A stretch of DNA of 64,000 nucleotides from G963664935 sp963664935 (GTDB lineage Bacteria > Pseudomonadota > Gammaproteobacteria > Methylococcales > G963664935): contig CAXXSE010000006.1 of the NCBI GenBank assembly GCA_963664935.2, positions 992,001 to 1,056,000 on the forward strand, given 5' to 3'. The notes under the pieces are model-generated. The model worked only from the letters and a program-made list of their open reading frames with translations. It had not been told where the DNA came from and did no database searches. Made by a program: the position numbers and the translations under genes. Position 1 is the stretch's first letter; every line of letters starts with the position of its first letter. Below are positions 8,580 to 18,499 of this stretch, piece after piece.

Positions 8580-10229
8580 TTAAAAAAGTATTCCTTGGTC
8601 TTTTAATTTCGAGAAAATTTGCTCAGCGTTCATTTCGTCCGTTGACACGACGATGGCCTGACTATCGGGTTTGGCCGGCATACTATCGAGTGTGCACAAG
8701 CAGATAATTCCGGCGTTATTAATCTGTTTCACTATGTCTTGGGTGCGATCGTCCCAACTTTTGCCGTTGAAAACCATGCTGGCGTGACCACTGTCGAAAA
8801 GTTTTCGTTCCAATGCGTAGGCGGTATCACTATTGTTGAGCCCTGTGATGAATACCGTTATAGCTTTCTGAGCGAATCGGGCAGCTCGTTCTTGTTGGGT
8901 AACCCGGTGTAGGGTTTGTCCTTCCGCCGCTGAGCCGACGATCATACCCGCGGCTACGGTAACATTGGTTAGGCGGTCGATGATGATGAACGAACCGGTT
9001 CCTTTATTGTTTTTATAAGGGTCGAAGGCAAGCGGAGCATTCAACGATACTTCGCAAAAACCTATTTCATTCAGTTGCAGTTGTTCGGCATCGAAATGTT
9101 CCAGGGTATTGACATCGGTTCGGTAGTGGATTCGTGACACGGAGCCAGTGACTGTTCGGGTGGCCTGTTTGAGGTAGTATTGTTGGCCAGGCGCTAGGGG
9201 CTTTTCGGTCATCCATACGATCGTTGCGTCGAATTTATCGCTTGTTTTGGGAAGATTGTCGACATTGGCAATGACATCGCCCCGGCTGACGTCGATTTCG
9301 TCTTCCAGTGTGATTGTAATGGCCAGAGGTGGAAACGCTTCTTCCAATTCGCCGTCATAAGTGACAATCGATTTAATTTTGCTTGTTTTTTTTGAGGGCA
9401 GGACGGTGACGGCGCTACCTTTACGCACCAGACCCGATGCAACAGTGCCGCAATAGCCGCGAAAATTCAGATTCGGACGGTTGACGTATTGGACCGGAAA
9501 GCGCATGTCGTCCAGATTACGGTCGGATGCTATTTCTATTGTTTCGATAATCGCCATAAGCTGTTGGCCCGAGTACCACGGCATATTTGTGCTCGGATTG
9601 ACGACATTGTCACCTTTTAACGCGGAGATCGGAATAAATCTAATATCCGGAATATCGAGGTTTTTTGCAAATGCTAAATATTCGTCTCGGATGTTGTTGT
9701 ATACCTGTTCGTTGAAATCCACCAAGTCCATTTTGTTGACCGCAACCAGAACATGTTTAATGCCCAACAACGAAGCGATAAAACTATGACGTTTGGTTTG
9801 GGTGAGAATACCGAATCGGGCATCGATCAGGATGATGGCGAGTTGGCAGGTCGATGCTCCAGTCGCCATATTTCGCGTGTATTGTTCGTGTCCCGGGGTA
9901 TCGGCAATGATGAATTTTCGGTTCGATGTCGAGAAATAACGGTAGGCCACATCAATAGTGATTCCTTGCTCACGTTCAGCCTGGAGCCCATCGACCAATA
10001 GCGCGAGATCAATCTCCCCACCGGTTGTGCCGGATTTTACGGTATCCGCTTTGACAGCGGCTAACTGATCTTCGTAAATCAGTTTTGAGTCATGTAGCAA
10101 GCGTCCGATCAAAGTGCTTTTGCCGTCGTCGACGCTTCCACAAGTTAACAGCCGCAACAGTTCTTTTTGTTCGTGTTGCGTCAAATAGGCGTTGATGTCG
10201 GTGCTAATGAGTTCTGACTGATGGGGCAT
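8580..10229 (-). CDS. cysN: sulfate adenylyltransferase subunit CysN with a P-loop-less C-terminal extension
   Basis: The GTPase subunit of ATP sulfurylase, which with CysD makes adenosine 5'-phosphosulfate. The G-domain motifs are complete: GSVDDGKST (P-loop, residues 31-39), DTPGHEQYTRNM and NKMD. Elongation-factor-like beta-barrel domains follow. At 549 residues it is longer than plain CysN (about 475). Residues from about 450 resemble the APS-kinase (CysC) part of CysNC fusions (AARFAQKAITVFITGLNN, TAYALERKLFDSG, GIICLC), but the kinase P-loop GxxGxGKS/T is absent and the domain is shortened. Kinase activity from this domain is therefore unlikely. It follows cysD by 57 bases. Confidence 0.92.
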   Translation of the reverse strand: MPHQSELISTDINAYLTQHEQKELLRLLTCGSVDDGKSTLIGRLLHDSKLIYEDQLAAVKADTVKSGTTGGEIDLALLVDGLQAEREQGITIDVAYRYFSTSNRKFIIADTPGHEQYTRNMATGASTCQLAIILIDARFGILTQTKRHSFIASLLGIKHVLVAVNKMDLVDFNEQVYNNIRDEYLAFAKNLDIPDIRFIPISALKGDNVVNPSTNMPWYSGQQLMAIIETIEIASDRNLDDMRFPVQYVNRPNLNFRGYCGTVASGLVRKGSAVTVLPSKKTSKIKSIVTYDGELEEAFPPLAITITLEDEIDVSRGDVIANVDNLPKTSDKFDATIVWMTEKPLAPGQQYYLKQATRTVTGSVSRIHYRTDVNTLEHFDAEQLQLNEIGFCEVSLNAPLAFDPYKNNKGTGSFIIIDRLTNVTVAAGMIVGSAAEGQTLHRVTQQERAARFAQKAITVFITGLNNSDTAYALERKLFDSGHASMVFNGKSWDDRTQDIVKQINNAGIICLCTLDSMPAKPDSQAIVVSTDEMNAEQIFSKLKDQGILF

Positions 10230-10286
10230 AGGGGTTTTAAGGTGTTGATGTTAGAAGTTATGGAACGTAGAACCGAAAATTTGTTG

Positions 10287-11195
10287 CTAGAAGTAGCCTT
10301 CTTTTTTCTTCTCTTCCATCGACCCCGCCTGGTCGAAATCGATCACCCGGCCCTGACGTTCCGAACTGGTGGTCAAGAGCATTTCCTGGATAATTTCGGG
10401 GAGCGTGGTTGCATTGGATTCAACCGCTCCGGTGAGTGGATAGCACCCCAAAGTGCGGAAACGAACCTTTTTCATTTCGATCTTCTCGCCGGCTTCAAGT
10501 GGCATACGGTCGTCGTCGACCATGATCAGCACGCCATCTCGATCTACAACGGGGCGTTCCTTAGCGAAATAAAGCGGTACGATTGGGATACTCTCTAAAT
10601 GAATGTATTGCCAGATGTCGAGTTCGGTCCAGTTGGACAGCGGAAATACGCGAATACTTTCGCCTTTGTCGATCGTGCCGTTATAGATATTCCAAAGTTC
10701 TGGGCGTTGATTTTTGGGATCCCAGCGATGGTTTTTGTCGCGAAACGAATAGACGCGTTCTTTCGCCCTGGATTTTTCTTCATCCCGCCGGGCGCCCCCG
10801 AAAGCCGCGTCGAATTGATGTTTGTCCAACGCTTGTTTAAGGGCCGCGGTTTTCATCACATCAGTATGTTTTTTACTGCCGTGGCTGAAGGGCCCGATCC
10901 CTTGTTTTACCCCCTCTTCATTGATGTAAATGATCAAGTCTAAACCCAGACTTTTAATATACCGGTCGCGAAATTCGGTCATTTCACGAAACTTCCAAGT
11001 CGTGTCCACATGCATGAGAGGGAAGGGCGGTTTTCCCGGGTGGAAGGCTTTCATGGCGAGATGTAACATAACCGCTGAGTCCTTTCCGATGGAATAAAGC
11101 ATCACCGGTTTTTCAAATTCAGCTGCTACCTCGCGGATAATATGAATCGTTTCCGATTCCAGTTCTTTGAGGTGGGTGAGTTTGTATTTCGACAT
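10287..11195 (-). CDS. cysD: sulfate adenylyltransferase subunit CysD
   Basis: A 302-residue protein of normal CysD length. It has the PP-loop (YSIGKDSAVMLHLA, near residue 35), the PLMHVDTTWKFREM segment, the FGGARRDEEKSRAKER motif and the C-terminal RFRTLGCYPLTGAVES. It catalyses ATP-dependent adenylation of sulfate, activated by the CysN GTPase. It is the first gene of a minus-strand cysD-cysN operon that formerly continued into the SLC13 permease. Confidence 0.95.
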   Translation of the reverse strand: MSKYKLTHLKELESETIHIIREVAAEFEKPVMLYSIGKDSAVMLHLAMKAFHPGKPPFPLMHVDTTWKFREMTEFRDRYIKSLGLDLIIYINEEGVKQGIGPFSHGSKKHTDVMKTAALKQALDKHQFDAAFGGARRDEEKSRAKERVYSFRDKNHRWDPKNQRPELWNIYNGTIDKGESIRVFPLSNWTELDIWQYIHLESIPIVPLYFAKERPVVDRDGVLIMVDDDRMPLEAGEKIEMKKVRFRTLGCYPLTGAVESNATTLPEIIQEMLLTTSSERQGRVIDFDQAGSMEEKKKEGYF

Positions 11196-12478
11196 TTAAT
11201 TAAGTATAGGATTTATACGAAAAGTTGTTATGTGGGAGCTTAAGAAATGAAGTCCAGGCAAGCACTCACAATCTGTTGCCCGACTTTTTTATAAAGATTT
11301 AAGTATATCATAAAAGTTTCGTTCCGAATGATCCTAAGTTTCTCGTTTTAATAGATTAAATTGTTAAAAGGATCAAAAAATGGCGCGCCAGATAAGCATA
11401 TTCAAGTTAATAATCTTGTTTTGTTAGCCGTATCTACAGGCCAGAATTTCGCTGACGAAGCCAGCGATGCGACGGCGGCAAGTTTAACCTTTGCCACTGA
11501 TATATTAGTGTGATCAAAAAGAAAAAAAGGTCAGACATTTTTTCCTCACCAGGGCTGCTTTTATCGACTTACTTATTATTTATACCAATGTTTAAAATAG
11601 AGCGACCAGATGAAAACTATAACGCTTCGGATTCGGCTTCGCCCAAAATCGTAGAAAATACACAGTCAAGTTCTATAATCATCTTATATCGATTTTAATG
11701 TGGCATGATAAAAATTGATCGCAAGTTCGATTCTCAAAGATCTTGCCGTGTTCAAAGCATAGTCAAATATTGATTTTTGACAAGACCTGACCCCTTTAGG
11801 CATAGACGATAACGTCCTTTGGGGTTGCTACTTTCGTCATCAGACACCATCCGTTCCTGATCTAACGATATCAGCGCCAACTAAAGTTTGCGACAAAAAG
11901 TCAATTGCCAAGAAAAAACGCCGCAAACTGGTAAGATCCCCAAAAGCCATCATGAAATGCTCGTCGAACTTCAAAGGCGCCTGACAATTTTGGTCACCTT
12001 TGAACGATTAGGGTCACATGATGGCTGCGCCATTGTCCGGATCGTTCGAACCAAATACTTTTTCTTTATCCATTTTCCACGGACAAACAAGATTGATTTA
12101 TCTGTGGTGAAATTCATCCATGGCATGAACGGTTAACAGTTTCAATGCAGCTGTTTCGGATACCCACACGTATGAAAAAGGGTCACGCCACATGACTGCG
12201 GGTTCCCCAAAACTCATGGTTTTCTGAGATTTCCATCCATAACCCTTTAATAAGCAAACTCTTGCGCAGTGAATCAAAAATTGTTTGGTGGAATCAAACA
12301 TATTTCTATCCTCCAATCGGTCAATGTTGACCGAAATTCGTTGAGTAAAATGGTGTTTTGCATGCGAAGTTCTAAGCAACCTCAGCATATTGAGTGCCAA
12401 AACAAAGGCAGTTGAAAAGATAGGGAAGGCTCAAAAAAATTTTCTTGGGAGGTTTTTTGTTTTTGATGGTCTTATTTA
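11196..12478. other. long intergenic region without a recognised gene
   Basis: About 1.3 kb of AT-rich sequence. Short open frames exist on both strands but none has a recognisable motif or a convincing ribosome binding site. One 40-codon stretch ending at 11512 looks protein-like in composition but is too short to assign. The cysD promoter must lie at the left end. Confidence 0.35.
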
Positions 12479-12554
12479 AAGGAGACTGTCAGGAATAGGC
12501 GGATTTGCCCTGGCCAAACAGGCTTGCCTGCGCTATTTCTCGGACAGCCTCCTG
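12479..12554. repeat. short palindromic element of the AGGAGRCTGTC family
   Basis: Left arm AAAGGAGACTGTCAGGAATA and right arm (complement) CCAGGAGGCTGTCCGAGAAA form an imperfect palindrome of about 76 bp with an inner GGCGGATTTGCC/GGCAAGCC stem. The same end sequence recurs at 19874, 22162 and 41990. It sits directly upstream of the ribosome binding site of the penicillin-binding protein gene. Confidence 0.6.
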
Positions 12555-12557
12555 GAT

Positions 12558-12562
12558 GGAGG
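12558..12562 (+). promoter_or_regulatory. Shine-Dalgarno site that points to the ATG at 12573
   Basis: GGAGG lies 10 bases before ATG at 12573. That ATG is followed by TAT and exactly 12 A residues and then meets TAA. One additional A would join it to the penicillin-binding protein frame. The site therefore argues that the biological start is 12573, not the downstream GTG at 12638. Confidence 0.6.
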
Positions 12563-12572
12563 ACGAATACAG

Positions 12573-15535
12573 ATGTATAAAAAAAAAAAATAAAAACATC
12601 GGGTACTTTCTGGAGCAAGGCTATTCTACTAGTCGCTGTGACCATGTTTGTCATGGCGTGGTATGAAATCCATTTTTCCGGAGCCCAATCTTGGCTGCTG
12701 GCGGACTATTCCAAACATCTTTATACCACGGTCGAACCAGGCACCAGTGATAAAATAATATTTCCCAAGTACGGACCGTTTAATATACAAAGGGGGTATA
12801 CCCGAATCCCCCAATTTGTTGAAAATCTGGAGGCCGAGGATTTTCGTATCAAAGAACAATCCAGTTTTTCACCGGGTCTATTGACACTAGTCGAACATGG
12901 CATAACGCCCCCATATCGAGAACCCTCGGTGGTAGGCTTGAAAATCAATGATCGCTCGGGAAAAACAATTTTCGATTCCACCGCCAATACCCCGAGTTAT
13001 GAGAGCTACGGTGAAATTCCTGAACTGATTGTCAAAACATTACTTTTTCTTGAAGATAGGCAACTTGCGGCGCCAGCCGGGTTAAGCACTAACTCCGCTG
13101 TCGATTGGAGCAGGTTGTCACGGGCAAGTGTGTTGTACGGAATCGGTCAATTGGGGATCAAAACACGACGGGAAGGTGGAAGCACACTCGCCACCCAACT
13201 CGAAAAATTTAGATATTCACCGCAAGGAATAACCGGATCCCCAGTGGATAAGCTACGGCAAATGGTCTCGGCAAGCATCAAGGTATACAGTGACGGTGGT
13301 GAGACACGTCCGGCGAGGGAGAATATCGTCATCGACTATCTCAATTCATTACCATTGTCGGCGACTCCAAAATTCGGCGAAGTCTACGGTTTAACGAATG
13401 GCCTGAATGCATGGTTTAGCAAGAGTCATCGTGAAATTTACGAAGCTTTTTCCACCATCGGCCCCACCCGAGAAAAGTTGATGGCTTATAAACAAGTTTT
13501 GACCTTGTTAATATCGATTCGTGCGCCGTCCTACTATTTGCATTCGGACTACTCAGCCCTTCAACGGCGGGTTAACTTCTTTATCCACCTGCTACAAGAG
13601 GCACGGATTATTGATAAAGAGTTCGCGAAATTGCTGAGCGAAATTCCGGTGCCACTGAATCCGGAAGGTGTAAGAGGCGTTTCGGTACAACCGGTATTTC
13701 TAAAGGTGGTGAATCGAATCAGAAACCACTTGAGTGGGTCACTCGGAGTTCCCGGATATTATCAGTTGAACCGCTTGTTTTTAGAAACGGATACCAGCAT
13801 TGATGCCGAACTCCAAATCGCGGTTATGGGCGTCTTGAAGCAGCTTGAGCAGCGAGATTTTATCGAAAGCAATCGATTGAATATACGTAGATTATTAGAT
13901 CGTGGCGATCCAGCGAACGTGCGTTACAGTTTTTTACTCTACGAAAAAACAACCGAAGGTAATGCCTTGCGTGTACAGGCCGACAATTATCCGAGTTCGT
14001 TTGACTTAAACACCGACGTGAAACTTGACTTGGGAAGTACGGCGAAATTGCGGACCCTGGTCCATTATCTTGAAGTCGTTAATGAGCTTTACGAATCATA
14101 CCGGGGTCTGGACCGAGCGGCCTTCCGTCAACTCAAGAAAAGTTCGCCGGATCCCATTTACCGGTGGGTAGCGAATATTTGCTATTGGAACCAGGATATT
14201 ACTATCGATGCATTGTTATCCTGGGCATTGGATAGAAGGTATTCAGCCGATCCGGAGGAAAGATTTTTTACCGGGGGAGGAACACACCACTTTCATAACT
14301 TCGATCCCAAAGACAATACCCGTAGGATATCGGTGAATGATGCGACTATACGCTCGGTCAATTTGGTCTTTATCCGGCTTATGGAGGACCTGGTGAAGTA
14401 CCATAGGGCTCGGCTAAGCTATTATGCCGAGGTCGTGCTTTCCTATAAGCGGTCTTTCTTAAGTAGAGCCTTTCTGGAACAAAGCGCCGAGGAAGAAGCG
14501 GAAATTTACCTTAGGAAATTTTTTCGGAAATATAAAAGGAAAACGCCTAATCGAATTGTCAACGATTTGTTGTCGAAACGCGCAAAATCGAGACAGCATC
14601 TGGCTATTTTATATTTTGCCTGGACCGAAGCCCCCAATTTAAAAATTCTGGACGAATGGTTGACGCAACTGACCGGTAAATCGTCCGAAAAGTCGGTCAG
14701 CAAAATATGGAGCGCCTATCGCAAAACCTATTTTACCGTATCTGATTACGGTTTCCTTTTGGGGAAACACCCCCTCGAAGTCTGGGTGGCTGGGCAGATA
14801 ATTAAAACGCCGGATCTCGAGTGGGCGGAGCTTTACCGGCTAAGTGAGGAAGCTCGCCATGTTTCATCGCAATGGCTATTCAAAACACGGAATAGCCGCG
14901 CCCAAAATCGCCGCTTGAATATCCGCATCGAACGCGACGTATTCGCAAGAATGGCAATGTATTGGCAGAAGCTTGGTTATCCTTTCGGCAGACTAACGCC
15001 TTCCTACGCGACGGCCATTGGCGCTTCGTCAGATCGTCCCGTGGCATTGGCGGAATTGATGGGTATTATTATTAACAAGGGGGTAAAAAAGCCGTATGTT
15101 ACGCTAAAACGCCTCCGATTCGCTGAAGGTACGCCTTATCATACCGGTTTGGAGCGTTCTTTTTCGGACGGAGAAAGGGTTTTGGCCGAACCCGTGGCGG
15201 ATGCAATCTATAAGGTTTTACAAGGGACCGTTGAACGGGGAACAGCGATAAGAATCCGGGGTGCATTTAATTCAGCCACGGGCGAGGCATTTGCTGTAGG
15301 AGGAAAAACCGGATCCGGAGATAATCGGATCAAGCGCGTGGACAAAGAAGGAAGTTTAATTTCATCCATTGCCGTCAATCGTACCGCGACCTTCACCTTT
15401 TTTATCGGTGATCAGTTTTATGGCGTTATAACCGCTTTGGTATCGGGCTCCAAATCAGAACAATATGGATTTACCAGTTCATTGCCCGTCGCGGTCCTCA
15501 AATTGCTGGCGCCAGCAATCAGTGAAAAACTGTAA
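12573..15535 (+). CDS. bifunctional penicillin-binding protein (transglycosylase/transpeptidase) with A12 tract at its start
   Basis: A large class A PBP that polymerises and cross-links peptidoglycan in the periplasm. The uninterrupted frame begins at GTG 12638 and gives 965 residues. The transglycosylase domain shows LFLEDRQLA (catalytic Glu region) and GGSTLATQLEKF. The transpeptidase domain shows LGSTAKLRTL (SxxK), RSVN (SxN) and GGKTGSGDN (KTG). An N-terminal anchor IKTSGTFWSKAILLVAVTMF lies before residue 1 of that frame, and a strong GGAGG precedes ATG 12573. Start and anchor are out of frame by one base across an A12 run, so expression may need slippage, or the run was miscounted. Length exceeds PBP1a because of inserts between domains. 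Confidence 0.82.
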
Positions 15536-15654
15536 TAGTTCGGCTCAACTAAATTTTGTTCGAAAATTTTATATTTTTGGCAATTGGCGTCGATATTGCT
15601 GCTGTTTTGACAATGGCAAAAGCTATTTAAACGTGGATTAGCATAGGAGACGTT

Positions 15655-16284
15655 ATGGTTGGCAAAAGCGAGAAAAAAGTAATTACCGACATGAATGTTC
15701 GTGAACATTTTCACGAAACAGTCTTAAACGCCACGGTGAATCAATGTATTGACACTTCGGAACATACTATCGTTTATATCGTAAATCTCTTAACTACTTT
15801 TACCCATGCCCATGAGCTTTACGATAATACCACCAATGGTCCGCAACTGAAACCCTTAGCCCATTTGTACGGTGAAGCTGTATCCCTTTCCTCCGAGAAT
15901 GATCGCAACCGGGTGTTAAAACAGCTTGGAGATATTTCATTATTTATCGCTGGGATTTTTTCCAATAGCTTGAACAAGCGCTTGGTTGGTGTGGATTACT
16001 ATATCGCTATGGGAGGGAATGCTTACGGTTATTTGTCCGATGTTTCCAGGGGAGTGGAACACAGGCAGGTTCATAGTGAAATTTTTGAGGAATTGTCAAA
16101 TAAATTCAAGCATTTTGTAGATGTTCTGGGCGAAGTTAGCGAGCAATCCAATTTGAGCTCCCAAAAAGATCTTTTAAGTCTTTATGACTACTGGATGAAA
16201 ACCGCCAGCAAACGGGCCGAACGGCAACTGAAAAACCGTGAGATTTATCCTGTACAAAATTCCGCGGATCATCGGCGGCATTAA
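15655..16284 (+). CDS. conserved protein of unknown function
   Basis: A 209-residue soluble, mostly helical protein with no signal peptide or membrane segment. The start ATG is preceded by a good GGAG site. The sequence contains MNVREHFHETVLNATVNQ near the N-terminus and GNAYGYLSDVSRGVEHRQ in the middle. I do not recognise a characterised domain. It overlaps or nearly touches the next gene, whose ATG at 16295 lies 11 bases after this stop, so the pair is probably an operon. Confidence 0.7.
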   Translation: MVGKSEKKVITDMNVREHFHETVLNATVNQCIDTSEHTIVYIVNLLTTFTHAHELYDNTTNGPQLKPLAHLYGEAVSLSSENDRNRVLKQLGDISLFIAGIFSNSLNKRLVGVDYYIAMGGNAYGYLSDVSRGVEHRQVHSEIFEELSNKFKHFVDVLGEVSEQSNLSSQKDLLSLYDYWMKTASKRAERQLKNREIYPVQNSADHRRH

Positions 16285-16294
16285 ATCCAAGATT

Positions 16295-16954
16295 ATGAAA
16301 ATGGAACGCTTACAAAGTCAACTGGAAACAATCTATGGGATCAATGTCAATTTTAATGTCGATGATTTCTTAATTACCGACCAAACCCTTGCCCAACAAT
16401 TGGATACCAGCGAAAACGCCAGAGCGGTCAAAGAGAAATTGCTGATTTCTCAACACGGCGAAAATCTTGACCTGACCCTGTACATCGATTCCGGGGTGAT
16501 CGAACATTTGACTTGCGATAATCCCTTTAAGGAACTACACAATGGTAACTTAACCGATTTTTGGATCGCCCTTGAAGGCGTTAGCCATTTTCTGTATTTA
16601 ACTTGGAATGCTTTTGTTAAGAAAAAGGTAACCCTGCTGGAATTGGAACTGCAAGCCGAAGTCGACAAATTTGTTAGTTCAGTGTGTTTGCTGAGCCAAC
16701 AAAATGCCGGTCAGTTACCGCCCATGCTCCGGCCCTTTCTTTTCCAAACTACCGAGTTTGACGAAGGCCTTGATGAAGGGTCATTGGCAAGATACAAAGA
16801 TGCCAACTTCTACGCGGGCAAATATTGTTTTCAACTCGAAAAAAAGTTTCTACGGACGGAAACGAACCCAAAAGCGATATTTTCCGAACTAAGGCATTTT
16901 TACCGGCTTCCGCAAGGCGAGAAAATACGGCGAATTCAAGCACAGGCTTGTTGA
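16295..16954 (+). CDS. conserved protein of unknown function, second gene of the pair
   Basis: A 219-residue protein starting MKMERLQSQLETIYGI. It is acidic, soluble and without obvious catalytic motifs. A longer upstream frame overlaps the previous gene and is less likely. The middle (FWIALEGVSHFLYLTWNAF) is aromatic-rich. No function can be assigned; the neighbour at 15655 is its probable partner. A 119-bp palindromic repeat follows its stop codon. Confidence 0.68.
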   Translation: MKMERLQSQLETIYGINVNFNVDDFLITDQTLAQQLDTSENARAVKEKLLISQHGENLDLTLYIDSGVIEHLTCDNPFKELHNGNLTDFWIALEGVSHFLYLTWNAFVKKKVTLLELELQAEVDKFVSSVCLLSQQNAGQLPPMLRPFLFQTTEFDEGLDEGSLARYKDANFYAGKYCFQLEKKFLRTETNPKAIFSELRHFYRLPQGEKIRRIQAQAC

Positions 16955-16987
16955 ATTCAACGATTTTGCAATCACCTTAAACGGGGG

Positions 16988-17106
16988 TAACTATTCAGAT
17001 TGCCCCTGAAATCTGTCAGTTCAAGGCGAAAAATGTGAGTTTACACGTGTAAATGATCATTTTGTAACGTAGAAATGGCGGATTTCAGGGGTGAGCTGAA
17101 TAGTTA
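16988..17106. repeat. 119-bp palindromic repeat, copy 1 (TAACTATTCAG ends)
   Basis: Begins TAACTATTCAG, then CCCCTGAAAT, and ends with the complement ATTTCAGGGG and CTGAATAGTTA. The interior includes AGTTTACACGTGTAAA, a smaller palindrome. A near-identical copy is at 28501-28618. The right end supplies the stop codon of the methyltransferase gene. The form fits a non-autonomous miniature element. Confidence 0.8.
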
Positions 17107-17721
17107 CATACGGGTCGCTATACCTTCGTACATATACCCATGGGTCTTAACGATGCCTTCCATGTAGTATTCGTTCAATGTATCCATGCGAAACCCCTGC
17201 TTCAGAATAAGTTCCTGGATATCCCTATTCAGCCGACATCCACAACCCACGATTTTTTGAACAGGATTTAATCGATTTTGCCACCGCTGTACTCTCGGCT
17301 CGGGACTCAAGCCGTGTTCAAGGAAATAAAATCGGCCTTTTGGCGTCAAGAGTCGGCTTATCTCCTGAAGCGCGAGATTAACACGTTCAATACTGCACAA
17401 AGTCCAAGTAGATACGATACAATCGAAACCGGCGTTAGCCATAGGTAACGATTCACCGCTAACAACATGGGTTTTCAGTGTGATACCTGATTCGGCAATT
17501 TTTCTTTCCGCCCGTTTTATCATGGATTTATTGATATCCGCGGTGGTCAGTGTCTTGACCCCCTTAGGATAATGAGGCAAATTAAGGCCGGTACCAAATC
17601 CAATTTCGAATATTTCGCCCTCGACGGTCGCAAGCAATCTTTGTCGTGCCCGGCTGAACTTTGAGTCTGACATAATTTTGTCGATGCACCAAGGGAAAAA
17701 GACGTTGGCATGCAATCCCAT
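17104..17721 (-). CDS. class I SAM-dependent methyltransferase
   Basis: A 205-residue Rossmann-fold methyltransferase. Motif I is EIGFGTGLNLPHYP near residue 37, followed by the acidic SAM-ribose position in TTADINKSMI and the post-II region FDCIVSTWTLCSI. The C-terminal NPVQKIVGCGCRLNRDI resembles the METTL7/UbiE-like group. Substrate unknown. Its last codon (Met) and TAA stop come from the end of the palindromic repeat at 16988-17106, so the original C-terminus may have been longer. It follows the DnaJ/PilZ gene by 20 bases. Confidence 0.78.
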   Translation of the reverse strand: MGLHANVFFPWCIDKIMSDSKFSRARQRLLATVEGEIFEIGFGTGLNLPHYPKGVKTLTTADINKSMIKRAERKIAESGITLKTHVVSGESLPMANAGFDCIVSTWTLCSIERVNLALQEISRLLTPKGRFYFLEHGLSPEPRVQRWQNRLNPVQKIVGCGCRLNRDIQELILKQGFRMDTLNEYYMEGIVKTHGYMYEGIATRM

Positions 17722-17741
17722 TGGCGGTGTTTCGTTAGCGC

Positions 17742-18473
17742 TTAGACGTGGCTGGAGACGAACGTTCCAGTCTTTTGGTGGAATTCTAAGGTTAAGAATT
17801 TGATGCCAATTGAATAAAAAGGTGACAATGCTTTTTTTAACTTATGGTAATTGACTATCTGAGCCACCGAGTCAAGATGTTTCCCCTTGATTTTTATGAT
17901 GCTGTTGATGGATAAAGGCGTATTGGTAATAAATCACATGCCGGAGGGGGATAAATCATGGACCTGGCCCCGTAGTCCCGATTGTGGCCACCGGGTAAAA
18001 AATGTGATTTCACTATTCGCCATGATTCTGGTGACTTGACGTTGACCAAATTGCTCGAGTTCTAAAGTTGTCACCGGATTCAAGGGGCTTTGGCATTGCG
18101 AGCATCTAACTTCCGGGTAAACTTCGAAATGGATTGGTGATTGACAAAAGGGGCAGCTTGATTTGGCGGTTTCACGACGCTTAGGTGTTTGAGTTGCCGA
18201 AGCGTTTTTGGGTATATCAGAGAAAGTTTTATTGCCTTCCCGCAGATCGTTTATTGTAGGATGTGTGTAGGTTGCATCATATTTTTTACGCTTTTCCAAA
18301 TCGGAAAGCACCGCATAGGCGTCATTTAATATCGCGGCGCGTTCATTATCTCCGCCTAGATCGGGATGTTGCTTAAGCTTGTGCATCAGCGTTCGATAAC
18401 TGGATTTGATAATTTCCAGGGGAGCATCGGGTTGCACATGGAGAATGCGGTAATAATTTCGTCTATTGTTCAT
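17742..18473 (-). pseudogene. DnaJ-domain / zinc-ribbon / PilZ-like protein with in-frame TGA
   Basis: The N-terminus is a J-domain (YYRILHVQPDAPLEIIKSSY with the HPD triad in KQHPDLGG, residues 36-38). A four-cysteine ribbon follows (CPFCQSPIHF and RCSQCQSPL). The open frame stops at TGA 17934-17936 after HDLSPSGM. The same frame then continues FITNTPLSINSIIKI and YSIGIKFLTLEFHQKTGTF to TAA at 17742, which reads as the rest of a PilZ-like domain. A CGA-to-TGA change would explain it. The 179-residue truncated form may still be made as a J-protein. PilZ assignment rests on the DLSPSGM motif and is inferred. Confidence 0.7.
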
Positions 18474-18499
18474 TACTAAACCGTCTAGGAGTATTTTCG

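Noticed and set aside
12098..12400. 100-codon minus-strand open frame
   Set aside because: No motif, no convincing start site and unusual composition in an AT-rich spacer; length is compatible with chance.
17934..17936. TGA in the DnaJ-PilZ gene as a recoded tryptophan or selenocysteine codon
   Set aside because: TGA ends several intact genes in the window (for example tusB), other pseudogenes carry TAA and TAG, and no SECIS-like hairpin is evident just downstream.
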